From an uncultured Bacteroidia bacterium (GTDB lineage: Bacteria; Bacteroidota; Bacteroidia; Bacteroidales; Prolixibacteraceae), in contig CAIOOC010000141.1 in assembly GCA_903859795.1 (NCBI GenBank), positions 1 through 16,877 on the forward strand: a stretch of DNA of 16,877 nucleotides, written 5' to 3'. Below are positions 7,330 to 14,526 of this stretch, one piece after another. Numbering within the stretch: the first letter of the stretch is position 1; each line of letters begins with the position of its first letter. The notes under the pieces are model-generated. The model searched no databases and was not told the DNA's origin. It was given only the letters and a program-made list of their open reading frames with translations. The translations under genes and the position numbers were made by a program.

Positions 7330-8325
7330 ATGAAAACAAAGAACAAAACATGGTTTGCGGACCATTCACATGTTGGATTGGTCATCCTGGCAGCCACCAT
7401 TCTGATGGTAATTTATGTCAACTGGCTTCCAAACGAAAAGATCTTCCCTTCTATCCTGGTCGGGTTGGTGGTTAGTCATATTCTGATCTTCTCCATTGCA
7501 ATCTTTGGAGGGTGGCTGTTACTCCCGGAGGGTATGATGAAAAGGCTTAGCAAGGTTAAAGATTCAGAAAAGTATGATTTTGGGTGGTCTTCCAAGTGGA
7601 ATAAGGGTTTTGGATTTGCCTCTTTCATTGTTCTGCTTCTCTCTGTTTATTCCTATTTCGGACTCGCGGAGAATCCGGTTCTGCAATTTATTGCATATAC
7701 TATCCTGCTCCTTCTGTCGGTTAACTTTTTCATAGGGAATATCATTGTAAGGTCATCGAACAGTGCAAAAGGTATCATTTTGCCTTATGTCGACCTGTTT
7801 AATGCAGGGAAAAACAATGTGCTGGATGCTGGTTGTGGTGCAGGACGAACAACTATTTCACTTTCCAAAGCCGCATCGGATTTTACCATTACGGCATTCG
7901 ACCGTTTTGATGCAAAATATATCGATGATGGTGGGAGAGAATTATTTAAACGGAATATAGGGATGGCAGGAATTGAATCCCGTGTAAACATTGTTCAGGG
8001 TGATATAACCGCCATGCCATTTAAAGAAAATGCCTATGATGCTGCCGTTAGTGCCTATATGTTTGACCATCTGGGAGAAAATAAGCTCATTGCACTGAAC
8101 GAGATGCACCGCGTATTAAAGACGGGAGGAAGGTTCCTCCTGATCATCGTTGTCAGAGGTTATTCATCATTTGCATTAGCAAACTTAATGAGTCTCTTTT
8201 TTGACTCCAGGAATGACTGGAGAAAACTTTTCGAACAAAGCGGTTTCATTCTTGTTGAGGAGGGAGATATTAATTTTGGCGCTTACTTTCTGATTGAGAA
8301 GGGAGCAGTTAAACAGGTTAACTAA
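7330..8325 (+). CDS. membrane-anchored class I SAM-dependent methyltransferase
   Basis: This protein of 331 residues starts at ATG 7330. A longer TTG start at 7273 falls inside the operator repeat and is unlikely. The N-terminal half has four hydrophobic segments (about 14-33, 42-64, 95-112 and 118-140). The C-terminal half is a cytosolic Rossmann methyltransferase. Motif I is Val164-Leu-Asp-Ala-Gly-Cys-Gly-Ala-Gly-Arg173, an acidic residue ends beta-2 (ITAFDRFD), motif II is around GDITAMPF, and there is a YDAAVSAYMFDHL segment and a post-motif HRVLKTGGRFLLI. SAM binding is secure; the acceptor is unknown, and membrane anchoring suggests a lipid, quinone-like or membrane-delivered substrate. 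The NicO-like gene starts 15 bases downstream, so the two form an operon, probably under the upstream AraC operator. Confidence 0.88.
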   Translation: MKTKNKTWFADHSHVGLVILAATILMVIYVNWLPNEKIFPSILVGLVVSHILIFSIAIFGGWLLLPEGMMKRLSKVKDSEKYDFGWSSKWNKGFGFASFIVLLLSVYSYFGLAENPVLQFIAYTILLLLSVNFFIGNIIVRSSNSAKGIILPYVDLFNAGKNNVLDAGCGAGRTTISLSKAASDFTITAFDRFDAKYIDDGGRELFKRNIGMAGIESRVNIVQGDITAMPFKENAYDAAVSAYMFDHLGENKLIALNEMHRVLKTGGRFLLIIVVRGYSSFALANLMSLFFDSRNDWRKLFEQSGFILVEEGDINFGAYFLIEKGAVKQVN

Positions 8326-8340
8326 TAAATAAGATACAAT

Positions 8341-8991
8341 ATGTGGCAAATATTCATCGGCAGCCTTGTTTTGAGCTTAATACATGCTGCAATTCCTAAC
8401 CACTGGATACCGTTGATTGCAATTGGCAAAACTGAAAAATGGACAATGAAAGAGACCATGTCGGCTACTTTAATCACTGGGTTTGCACATACCCTTAGTA
8501 CGATTTTGATAGGTATTGTCGTTGGACTGATCGGGATTAAACTTGCAGCGAGTTATAGTCTGGTTATGCACTATATCGCCCCGGCCATTTTAATAACTAT
8601 TGGCCTGGGATATATCATTTTAGATCTTAAAACAAATGGACCACACCATCATCATCACCCCGGATTTGAAAATTCAGCCATTCGTGAAGGCTCGAAATCA
8701 AGGATAGGTATAATATCAGGTTTAAGCCTTGCGATGTTCCTGACTCCATGCGTCGAAATAGAGGCCTATTATTTTCAGGCAGGATTGATTGGATGGAAAG
8801 GAATCTTTATTGTTTCGGCAGTTTACACTGTGACGACGGTCATTCTTATGGTCTTGCTGGTTTATGCCGGACTTAGGGGTACTGAGAAACTACGGTCTCA
8901 TACACTTGAGCATCATGAAAAAATGATAACGGGAATTATTCTTATTTTATTGGGTTTGTTAGCTGTAGTGGTTGATTTACATGAATTTTAG
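8341..8991 (+). CDS. NicO/RcnA-like polytopic membrane protein with His run
   Basis: This 216-residue inner-membrane protein has about six hydrophobic segments. Several blocks resemble the NicO/RcnA nickel-cobalt efflux superfamily: SLIHAAIPNH (His15, His21) in the first helix, GFAHTLST (His50) in the second, a cytoplasmic histidine run (His102-His106) in the central loop, and LTPCVEIEAYYF (Pro136-Cys137) at the start of the second half. In RcnA-type proteins similar His and Pro-Cys motifs and His-rich loops occur, so a divalent-metal transport role is a reasonable guess. The similarity is from memory of motifs, not a search. It follows the methyltransferase by 15 bases, and its TAG overlaps the ansA stop (tail to tail) by four bases. 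Confidence 0.6.
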   Translation: MWQIFIGSLVLSLIHAAIPNHWIPLIAIGKTEKWTMKETMSATLITGFAHTLSTILIGIVVGLIGIKLAASYSLVMHYIAPAILITIGLGYIILDLKTNGPHHHHHPGFENSAIREGSKSRIGIISGLSLAMFLTPCVEIEAYYFQAGLIGWKGIFIVSAVYTVTTVILMVLLVYAGLRGTEKLRSHTLEHHEKMITGIILILLGLLAVVVDLHEF

Positions 8992-10022
8992 TTCTCAATC
9001 TCTCCGCTCATATTTTGGATCAGATAGGCTTTAACCTCTGCAAGAGGCAGTTGCTGTCCCAGAAGGAACATCATTTTAGTAATTGCTGCCTCAACGGTAA
9101 TATCTTTTCCGCTAACCACTCCAGCTTCCTGAAGTTCACGGCTGGTCTCGTAATAGCCCATTTTTACCTGACCTCCGGGACATTGGCTAACATTCATAAA
9201 TACAATCCCTGAAAGAGTGGCCAGTGCTATCGCTTCGAAGATCCATGGATAAGTAGGCATATTCCCTGAGCCATACGATTCGAGAATAACCCCTTTCAGT
9301 CCCGGAAGGGAAAGGATTGCATCAAAATAGCGGCGGCTAATACCCGGGAAAATCTTTAAAATAATTACATGATTATCAATAGAAGTATTCACATTAAGAA
9401 TCCCTTTGATCCGGGCATAATTAATTTTCTCGAGGTTATACTTAATATCAACACCTGCATTAGCTAAAGGAGGGTAATGGTGTGAGGTAAAAGCACTAAA
9501 TTGCTGGGAATCTTCCTTGGTAGTTCTGTTTCCCCTGAAAAGCTGGGAACTAAAATAGATACATACTTCCGGAACGATTGCTTTGCCGTTTTTCTGAGCT
9601 GCTGCAATTTGTATGGCCGTAATGATATTTTCCTTTCCATCGGTGCGCAATACACCAATCGGCAATTGAGAACCTGTCATTATTACCGGTTTATCAAGGT
9701 TTTGAAGCATATAGCTAAGGGCTGAAGCGGTGTATGCCATAGTGTCGGTACCGTGCAGAATCACAAACCCGTCGTAATGTGAATAATTCTTCTTTATTGT
9801 ATTTGCCAGCTCAATCCATATTTCCGGTGTCATATTTGCCGAATCGATTGGCGGATTAAAGGTTTCCGAGTGGATGTAAAATCCTAGTTTGTATAATTCA
9901 GGAATCTCTTCCTGAATCATTTCAAACTTCATCGGCGAAAGAGTTTTTGTTTTTGGGTCTTCTCTCATTCCGATCGTTCCCCCTGTATAAATGATCAGAA
10001 TGGATTGTTGGTTTGATGTCAT
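8988..10022 (-). CDS. ansA: L-asparaginase, type I cytoplasmic
   Basis: This 344-residue enzyme hydrolyses L-asparagine to aspartate and ammonia. The N-terminal motif IIYTGGTIGM gives the nucleophile Thr13, and VILHGTDTM gives the second catalytic triplet Thr92-Asp93 after His90. The MTGSQLPIG, ESYGSGNMP and SQCPGGQV segments are typical of the type I, homotetrameric, cytoplasmic branch. There is no signal peptide, unlike periplasmic type II enzymes. Length is normal. I saw no TAnnTTTG box directly upstream. Its stop overlaps that of the NicO-like gene by four bases with no room for an intergenic terminator. Confidence 0.93.
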   Translation of the reverse strand: MTSNQQSILIIYTGGTIGMREDPKTKTLSPMKFEMIQEEIPELYKLGFYIHSETFNPPIDSANMTPEIWIELANTIKKNYSHYDGFVILHGTDTMAYTASALSYMLQNLDKPVIMTGSQLPIGVLRTDGKENIITAIQIAAAQKNGKAIVPEVCIYFSSQLFRGNRTTKEDSQQFSAFTSHHYPPLANAGVDIKYNLEKINYARIKGILNVNTSIDNHVIILKIFPGISRRYFDAILSLPGLKGVILESYGSGNMPTYPWIFEAIALATLSGIVFMNVSQCPGGQVKMGYYETSRELQEAGVVSGKDITVEAAITKMMFLLGQQLPLAEVKAYLIQNMSGEIEN

Positions 10023-10082
10023 TTGGGTTCTATTAAGAAAATTGGTGATAAATGAAAGTCGTACGTATAGATATGCCTGGAT

Positions 10083-10225
10083 TTAGCACCTAGCTATTGG
10101 CTTCTGGCTTCTTGTAGATCTCTTTAACCTGATTGTCTCTTTTTGATTCTTACTTGCACCTAAAGATTCAAACTTGTACTATCGTGTATTTGAAGCAAGT
10201 TAGTGGCCAGAAGCTAGCTGCTAAC
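10083..10225. repeat. imperfect inverted repeat of ttctggc/gccagaa words in the ansA-tatD gap
   Basis: In the gene-free gap 10023-10297, TTAGCA (10083), CTAG (10090) and CTTCTGGC (10101-10108) recur as reverse complements GCCAGAAG (10206-10213), CTAG (10214) and TGCTAA (10219-10224). About 97 bases separate the arms. The words also recur in direct form (GGCTTCTGGCTTCTT). No T-run follows, so terminator function is doubtful. Confidence 0.4.
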
Positions 10226-10297
10226 AGATACTAATGGCACTGGTTATCTTTCAGGATTATCAAATACAAATGTATAATTCCCAGTCCAAATAAATGC

Positions 10298-11062
10298 CTA
10301 AAATCCAAATAATTGTTTGGCGTTATGGGTAGTTATCCGTCCCACCTCTTCGAGAGAGATCTCATGCAGGGATGCAATCTTATCAGCAATCAGGGCGACA
10401 TGGGCCGATTCGTTACGTTTTCCGCGATACGGAACAGGAGCCAGCCATGGAGAATCAGTCTCTATCACGATATGCTGAAGACTGATTTGTTTTACCACTT
10501 CGTCCATCCCTGAATTTCTGAAGGTTACAATTCCTCCAACCCCAATTTTAAAACCCAGTTCAATTACTTTATCGGCTTGTTCCAAATTTCCAGTGAAGCT
10601 GTGAAAAACTCCTCTTAATGACTCATCTTTCTCCTTTTCAATCACTTCAAACACTTCCGGAAACGAATCGCGTACATGAATGACGATGGGGATTCCCGCT
10701 TTTTTTGCCCATCCAATCTGAATCCTGAACGCTTCTGTCTGTTCATTAATAAAGGTCTTGTCCCAGTAAAGGTCAATCCCTATCTCTCCTATTCCAAGGA
10801 AGTTTCGTTTGTTTAACCAGTATTCCATGATCTCAAGCTCTTTTTTGAAATCTTCCTTCACTGAAGTGGGATGCAAACCTATAAGGGGGATAAACATGTT
10901 TGGTCCCGAATCAGCCAGGTCGAGCATCGCTTTGATCGTGGAGCTATCGATATTAGGGAGTATGATCGTGTTGACACCCGATTTTAACGCGTTAACAATT
11001 ACTTCATTCCTGTCGGAACTGAATTCTTCGGAATAGATATGTGAGTGTGTATCAACAAACAT
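10298..11062 (-). CDS. tatD: TatD-family metal-dependent DNase/hydrolase
   Basis: This 254-residue cytoplasmic TIM-barrel hydrolase has the full TatD metal-ligand set: His6 and His8 (DTHSH), Glu93 in GIGEIGID, His129 in VIHVRD, His154 in VFHSFTGN, and Asp203 in ETDSPWLAP. Members act as 3'-5' DNases and are sometimes involved in DNA repair; the name does not imply a role in Tat export. Length is normal. The start ATG has a perfect -7 box (TATCTTTG) 17 bases upstream on the - strand, downstream of the lepA palindrome, so it can be transcribed separately from lepA. No terminator is evident after its stop. Confidence 0.93.
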   Translation of the reverse strand: MFVDTHSHIYSEEFSSDRNEVIVNALKSGVNTIILPNIDSSTIKAMLDLADSGPNMFIPLIGLHPTSVKEDFKKELEIMEYWLNKRNFLGIGEIGIDLYWDKTFINEQTEAFRIQIGWAKKAGIPIVIHVRDSFPEVFEVIEKEKDESLRGVFHSFTGNLEQADKVIELGFKIGVGGIVTFRNSGMDEVVKQISLQHIVIETDSPWLAPVPYRGKRNESAHVALIADKIASLHEISLEEVGRITTHNAKQLFGF

Positions 11063-11079
11063 CTTCGGGAAATTTCCAA

Positions 11080-11087
11080 CAAAGATA
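11080..11087 (-). promoter_or_regulatory. candidate -7 promoter box for tatD (TATCTTTG)
   Basis: The - strand reads TATCTTTG, a perfect TAnnTTTG match ending 17 bases before the tatD ATG. No strong -33 is visible. It sits between the lepA palindrome and tatD. Confidence 0.45.
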
Positions 11088-11135
11088 AAACAGAAGACTA
11101 TCAGGTCAGTTAAAGGAATGTTATATCTAGGTTAT

Positions 11136-11179
11136 ATTCGTATGTAGAGATGTTTTATGAAACGTCTCTACACACGAAT
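11136..11179. repeat. 44-base near-perfect palindrome touching the lepA stop
   Basis: The arms 11136-11155 and 11160-11179 are reverse complements at 18 of 20 positions around a TATG loop, with core TGTAGAGA/TCTCTACA. The outer base overlaps the lepA TAA by one. The two mismatches are transitions, which suggests an older element that still pairs. I remember GTAGAGACG-cored palindromes as common intergenic repeats in Bacteroidota and cyanobacteria but cannot check this here. In lepA mRNA it would form a strong 3' hairpin that could protect or end the transcript. Confidence 0.75.
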
Positions 11180-12966
11180 TAATCCAGTTTTAGCACTGCC
11201 AAAAAAGCCTTTTGCGGAACTTCGACATTACCGATCTGTTTCATCCGCTTTTTCCCTTTTTTCTGTTTGTCTAGCAGCTTCCGCTTACGGGAAATGTCGC
11301 CACCATAACATTTGGCGGTAACATCCTTCCGGACTGCTTTAATGGTCTCACGGGCGATGATCTTAGCCCCGATAGCTGCCTGAATAGCCACATCATATTG
11401 TTGACGTGGGATCAACTCCTTTAGTTTCTCGCACATTCTTCGACCGAAGTTATAGGCATTGTCAGCATGGATCAGTGTCGAAAGTGCATCAACGGGCTCG
11501 CTGTTGAGCAGGATATCAAGCTTGGCAAGTTTGGCCGGGCGGTAACCCGTTATATGGTAATCGAATGAGGCATATCCTTTTGAGATAGACTTTAACTTAT
11601 CGTAAAAGTCAAATACGATCTCCCCGAGTGGCAGATCAAAGGTCAGTTCGGCTCTTTCGGCAGTAAGATAATCCTGTTTGGTCAGCATCCCTCTTTTCTC
11701 GAGACAAAGGGTCATGATCGCACCAATGTACTCCGAGCGGGTGATAATCTGTGCCTTGATGTAAGGTTCTTCGATCAGTTCGATCAGTGAACTGTCAGGC
11801 ATCCCTGCGGGATTGTACACCTCATAGGTCTCTCCGGTCCTTGTATGAATCATGTACGATACGTTGGGAACGGTGGTGATCACATTCATGTCAAATTCCC
11901 GGTCGAGACGTTCCTGGATGATTTCCATATGGAGCAGCCCGAGGAATCCGCAGCGGAATCCGAATCCCAGTGCAGCCGATGATTCAAGGGTATAGGTGAG
12001 CGAGGCATCGTTGAGCTGAAGCTTCTCCATGGCCGTTCGGAGGTCTTCATAATCTTCGCTGTCGATCGGGTAAACACCCGCAAATACCATCGGTTTAACC
12101 TCTTCAAAACCTGAAATCACATTTGTACAGGGCTGCTTTACATTCGTGACAGTATCTCCGACCCTGATCTCACGTGCTGTTTTGATGTTCGAAATAATAT
12201 AGCCTACATCACCTGCACTTAGCGTCTCACGTGGATCCAGTGCCAACTTAAGAACCCCAACCTCGTCAACATTATATTGTTTCTCGGTAGCAACGAACTT
12301 GACAACATCTCCCTTGCGGACAGTGCCGTTAACAACTTTCACATAGGCAACAACACCCCTGAACTGATTGTAAACCGAGTCAAAAATCAATCCCTGGAGA
12401 GGTGCCTCCGGATCTCCTGCCGGGGATGGTATATCTGAAATAATCCGCCTTAAAATCTCATCGATCCCTTCACCTGTTTTTCCTGAAGCCCTGATTATTG
12501 TCTCGCGTTTGCACCCGATTAATTCGATAATCTGATCTTCAACAACCTCAGGGTTAGCATTGGGAAGATCCATTTTATTGAGAATGGGAATAATTTCAAG
12601 ATCGTGATCAATAGCAAGATAAAGATTTGAGATAGTCTGTGCCTGGATCCCCTGCGTGGCATCAATGATCAGCAAGGCCCCTTCACAGGCTGCAATAGAA
12701 CGCGATACCTCGTACGAGAAATCGACATGCCCCGGAGTATCGATCAGGTTAAGGCGGTACTTTTCGCCATCCTGCGTATAATCCATTTGAATCGCATGGC
12801 TTTTTATTGTAATTCCGCGCTCCTTCTCAAGCTCCATATCATCAAGCACCTGCGCCTGCATATCGCGCCCGCTGACGGTCTGGGTAATCTCCAGAAGACG
12901 GTCGGCAAGCGTACTTTTCCCATGATCAATGTGGGCAATAATGCAAAAGTTCCTGATGTTCTTCAT
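11179..12966 (-). CDS. lepA: elongation factor 4 (LepA), translational GTPase
   Basis: This 595-residue ribosomal GTPase is also known as EF4. It has G1 at 11-19 (AHIDHGKST), the switch I region ERGITIKS near 49-56, G3 at 76-80 (DTPGH) and G4 at 130-133 (NKMD). EF-G-like domains II, III and V follow, for example GFRCGFLGLLHMEI and GEIVFDFYDKLKS. The LepA-specific C-terminal domain begins around CYGGDISRKRKLL and ends in basic KKGKKRMKQ and VPQKAFLAVLKLD. Length is standard. A possible -7 box lies 58 bases upstream. The palindrome at 11136-11179 begins at its stop codon, and tatD follows 116 bases later. Confidence 0.98.
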   Translation of the reverse strand: MKNIRNFCIIAHIDHGKSTLADRLLEITQTVSGRDMQAQVLDDMELEKERGITIKSHAIQMDYTQDGEKYRLNLIDTPGHVDFSYEVSRSIAACEGALLIIDATQGIQAQTISNLYLAIDHDLEIIPILNKMDLPNANPEVVEDQIIELIGCKRETIIRASGKTGEGIDEILRRIISDIPSPAGDPEAPLQGLIFDSVYNQFRGVVAYVKVVNGTVRKGDVVKFVATEKQYNVDEVGVLKLALDPRETLSAGDVGYIISNIKTAREIRVGDTVTNVKQPCTNVISGFEEVKPMVFAGVYPIDSEDYEDLRTAMEKLQLNDASLTYTLESSAALGFGFRCGFLGLLHMEIIQERLDREFDMNVITTVPNVSYMIHTRTGETYEVYNPAGMPDSSLIELIEEPYIKAQIITRSEYIGAIMTLCLEKRGMLTKQDYLTAERAELTFDLPLGEIVFDFYDKLKSISKGYASFDYHITGYRPAKLAKLDILLNSEPVDALSTLIHADNAYNFGRRMCEKLKELIPRQQYDVAIQAAIGAKIIARETIKAVRKDVTAKCYGGDISRKRKLLDKQKKGKKRMKQIGNVEVPQKAFLAVLKLD

Positions 12967-13024
12967 ACGTAAAAAATCCTTATATCCTTGATATTCTTAA
13001 TAAAACCCATTTTTCAAAACGTTA

Positions 13025-13032
13025 CAAAGATA
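13025..13032 (-). promoter_or_regulatory. candidate -7 promoter box for lepA (TATCTTTG)
   Basis: The - strand reads TATCTTTG, the same box as before tatD, 58 bases upstream of the lepA ATG. An ATTG lies 17 bases further up, slightly short for a -33. The gap 12967-13203 holds nothing else on this strand. Confidence 0.35.
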
Positions 13033-13116
13033 TTCAAAATTCGACAATTCAATGACTGGTCAATTTGAAGATTCGAAAAACTGCTATCTGGTTAATTTAT
13101 AGGACAATAATCACTC

Positions 13117-13147
13117 TCTGAAAAATGGCAAATTATTACTATATTTG
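13117..13147 (+). promoter_or_regulatory. candidate promoter (TCTG-19-TATATTTG) for the 84-residue membrane protein
   Basis: TATATTTG at 13140-13147 is a perfect -7 match. TCTG at 13117-13120, three of four bases of TTTG, sits exactly 19 bases upstream. The leader to the ATG at 13204 would be about 50 bases. Confidence 0.5.
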
Positions 13148-13203
13148 TTCAGAGCCTTAACCTCAAACTGCCATAACAGGGAACCGATTAATAAACCACT
13201 AAA

Positions 13204-13458
13204 ATGGAAGCATCGAGAGTCTACATCGCAATTGCAATTATTGTTCTCCTGGGTATTGTCATGATGGTAGATTTTACAACGCGGGAGGGTGACCGCAAAA
13301 AGCTCACGCCACTGGCAGGCATCGCATTTGGATTTGTAATTGGCGGACTTCTTTTCGGCTCAAACAGTTTTGTCAGTTATGGATCTATCTGTGCCGGAAT
13401 TATTTTTGCGGTGATTGATATCATTAAAAAATTCAGAGGGACAAACAAAAAGCCCTGA
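13204..13458 (+). CDS. small hypothetical membrane protein
   Basis: This 84-residue protein has three hydrophobic segments (about 6-23, 36-52 and 56-72) and a basic tail (KKFRGTNKKP), which suggests the C-terminus is cytoplasmic. I do not recognise a family. It is likely real: it has a good promoter match upstream, an ATG start, membrane-type composition throughout, and a terminator hairpin that begins within its last codons. It converges with tatA, and the shared hairpin is the only visible link between them. No catalytic motif or cysteine pair is seen. Confidence 0.7.
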   Translation: MEASRVYIAIAIIVLLGIVMMVDFTTREGDRKKLTPLAGIAFGFVIGGLLFGSNSFVSYGSICAGIIFAVIDIIKKFRGTNKKP

Positions 13459-13482
13459 ACACATTACTGATCAGGGCTTTTT
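13447..13482. terminator. bidirectional intrinsic terminator between the small membrane gene and tatA
   Basis: AAAAAGCCCTGA (13447-13458) pairs perfectly with TCAGGGCTTTTT (13471-13482) around a 12-base loop. The stem ends in a T-run on the + strand and an A-run that becomes a T-run on the - strand. It can therefore stop both converging genes. The left arm includes the last codons and TGA of the + strand gene. Confidence 0.85.
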
Positions 13483-13498
13483 ATAAAAGAGAAAAAAA

Positions 13499-13708
13499 TT
13501 ACTCTTTCATCGGCTCCTTTTTATTGGAAGCACTGGGAATCTGTTTCGGAGGCTCGGCTGGTTGCTCCTCTTCATCTTTCATAGCCTTTTTAAACTCCTT
13601 CATTCCTTTGCCAATCCCACTCATCATTTCAGGAATCTTCTGACCTCCAAACAGAAGGAGGACCGCCCCGATAAGAATAACAATGTGCCATGGTGCAAAT
13701 AAGTCCAT
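13499..13708 (-). CDS. tatA: twin-arginine translocase subunit TatA
   Basis: This 69-residue pore-forming component of the Tat system exports folded proteins across the inner membrane. The visible plan is the classical one: a short N-terminus, one transmembrane helix (about 6-20), the hinge FGGQKIPE, an amphipathic helix (MMSGIGKGMKEFKKAMKD), and a charged, proline-rich, disordered tail. Its size suits TatA better than TatB. No tatC neighbour is present, which is common because tat genes are often scattered in Bacteroidota. A perfect -7 box (TAAATTTG) lies 27 bases upstream, and a bidirectional hairpin lies after the stop. Confidence 0.93.
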   Translation of the reverse strand: MDLFAPWHIVILIGAVLLLFGGQKIPEMMSGIGKGMKEFKKAMKDEEEQPAEPPKQIPSASNKKEPMKE

Positions 13709-13735
13709 TTTAAGTTATTTTAAATTATAATGCGA

Positions 13736-13743
13736 CAAATTTA
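13736..13743 (-). promoter_or_regulatory. candidate -7 promoter box for tatA (TAAATTTG)
   Basis: The - strand reads TAAATTTG, a perfect TAnnTTTG match 27 bases before the tatA ATG. ATTG lies 17 bases further upstream as a possible weak -33. Confidence 0.45.
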
Positions 13744-13840
13744 CGAATGTTTTAATCATTCAATATGCTTATATTGAAAAATATAGCTTTTTTTGATCAT
13801 TAAGTAAACTTCGGTGGTTCAACTTCCCTACTATTAAAGG

Positions 13841-14249
13841 CTATATCAAACCGTGATTTCTTAGGATTTCTGTTACTCCCTCATTACTGATCTGTGCCAT
13901 GGATGATAGGATTTCAGTTGAGATGCCGGCTTTGTAGCCATTAATAATCATAAGATTGATTCCTTCGGATTTCCCTTCAATCTTCCCTTCAACAAACGAG
14001 TCAGAAAGCATTGTACGCTCAACGCTGATACTGTCCCAGTATTTGTCATAGGTCAACAGTTCTGACTGACTATACGCGCTTTCCTGCAACAACTCGATCG
14101 CTTCACGTATTTCCTGCACTTCAAATAGCTCGGGAGATATGGTTTCCGTGGCGTTCTTAATCTCCGACAAATCAAAAAACTCTTGAACAACCGGGGGTGC
14201 TCTCCGAATATCCTCCTGAAGGTGCGGTTATTTTGGGATCAAGATAGCG
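13841..14249 (-). pseudogene. decayed Rpn-family (PD-(D/E)XK nuclease/transposase-like) gene with internal deletion
   Basis: Two parts of one family sit in different frames. At 14232-14249 the - strand encodes RYLDPK, the hallmark N-terminal motif of Rpn/PDDEXK_2 nucleases, but that frame stops after about 20 more residues. At 13841-14227 another frame encodes the family's C-terminal end: a helical segment, LLTYDKYWDSISVERTM, the lysine/glycine EGKIEGKSEG linker, and a closing GISTEILSSMAQIS helix. The nuclease core of roughly 200 residues between them is absent. The C-terminal frame has no ATG (only a TTG at 14170) and an upstream stop at 14228-14230. An internal deletion with a frameshift explains this best. 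A functional short protein of 109 residues from the TTG cannot be excluded but looks unlikely. Confidence 0.65.
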
Positions 14250-14476
14250 CCTGAACCTGTTTTTATACAAAACAACGGAACTAATAAAGTTTGTCACCTG
14301 CTCAAACGGGTTTGGTGTTTATAATTTAAGTGATCGAAAACCATATTTTCTGATTTTTGCAGAGATCAATTTATACCTAATACCATGACTTTATTATCTT
14401 ATTATACAATCAGTATTTTAAGTCGTAATGTTTTTGTATATGTTTGAATCTCCAGCCTGAAAAGATGCCTGTTCCT

Positions 14477-14507
14477 CTTGTTCATAACGATGGAATGATT
14501 ACATTTG
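14477..14507 (+). promoter_or_regulatory. candidate promoter (CTTG-19-TACATTTG) for first membrane AraC gene
   Basis: TACATTTG at 14500-14507 is a perfect -7 match, with CTTG (three of four bases of TTTG) exactly 19 bases upstream at 14477-14480. The box ends 19 bases before the ATG. The rest of the gap 14250-14476 shows no gene. Confidence 0.5.
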
Positions 14508-14526
14508 ACCATCTATATATTGGACC

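Noticed and set aside
8641..8661. Run of five histidines that could suggest a cloning tag
   Set aside because: It lies in the middle of a natural membrane protein loop with mixed CAC/CAT codons and fits His-rich loops of metal transporters.
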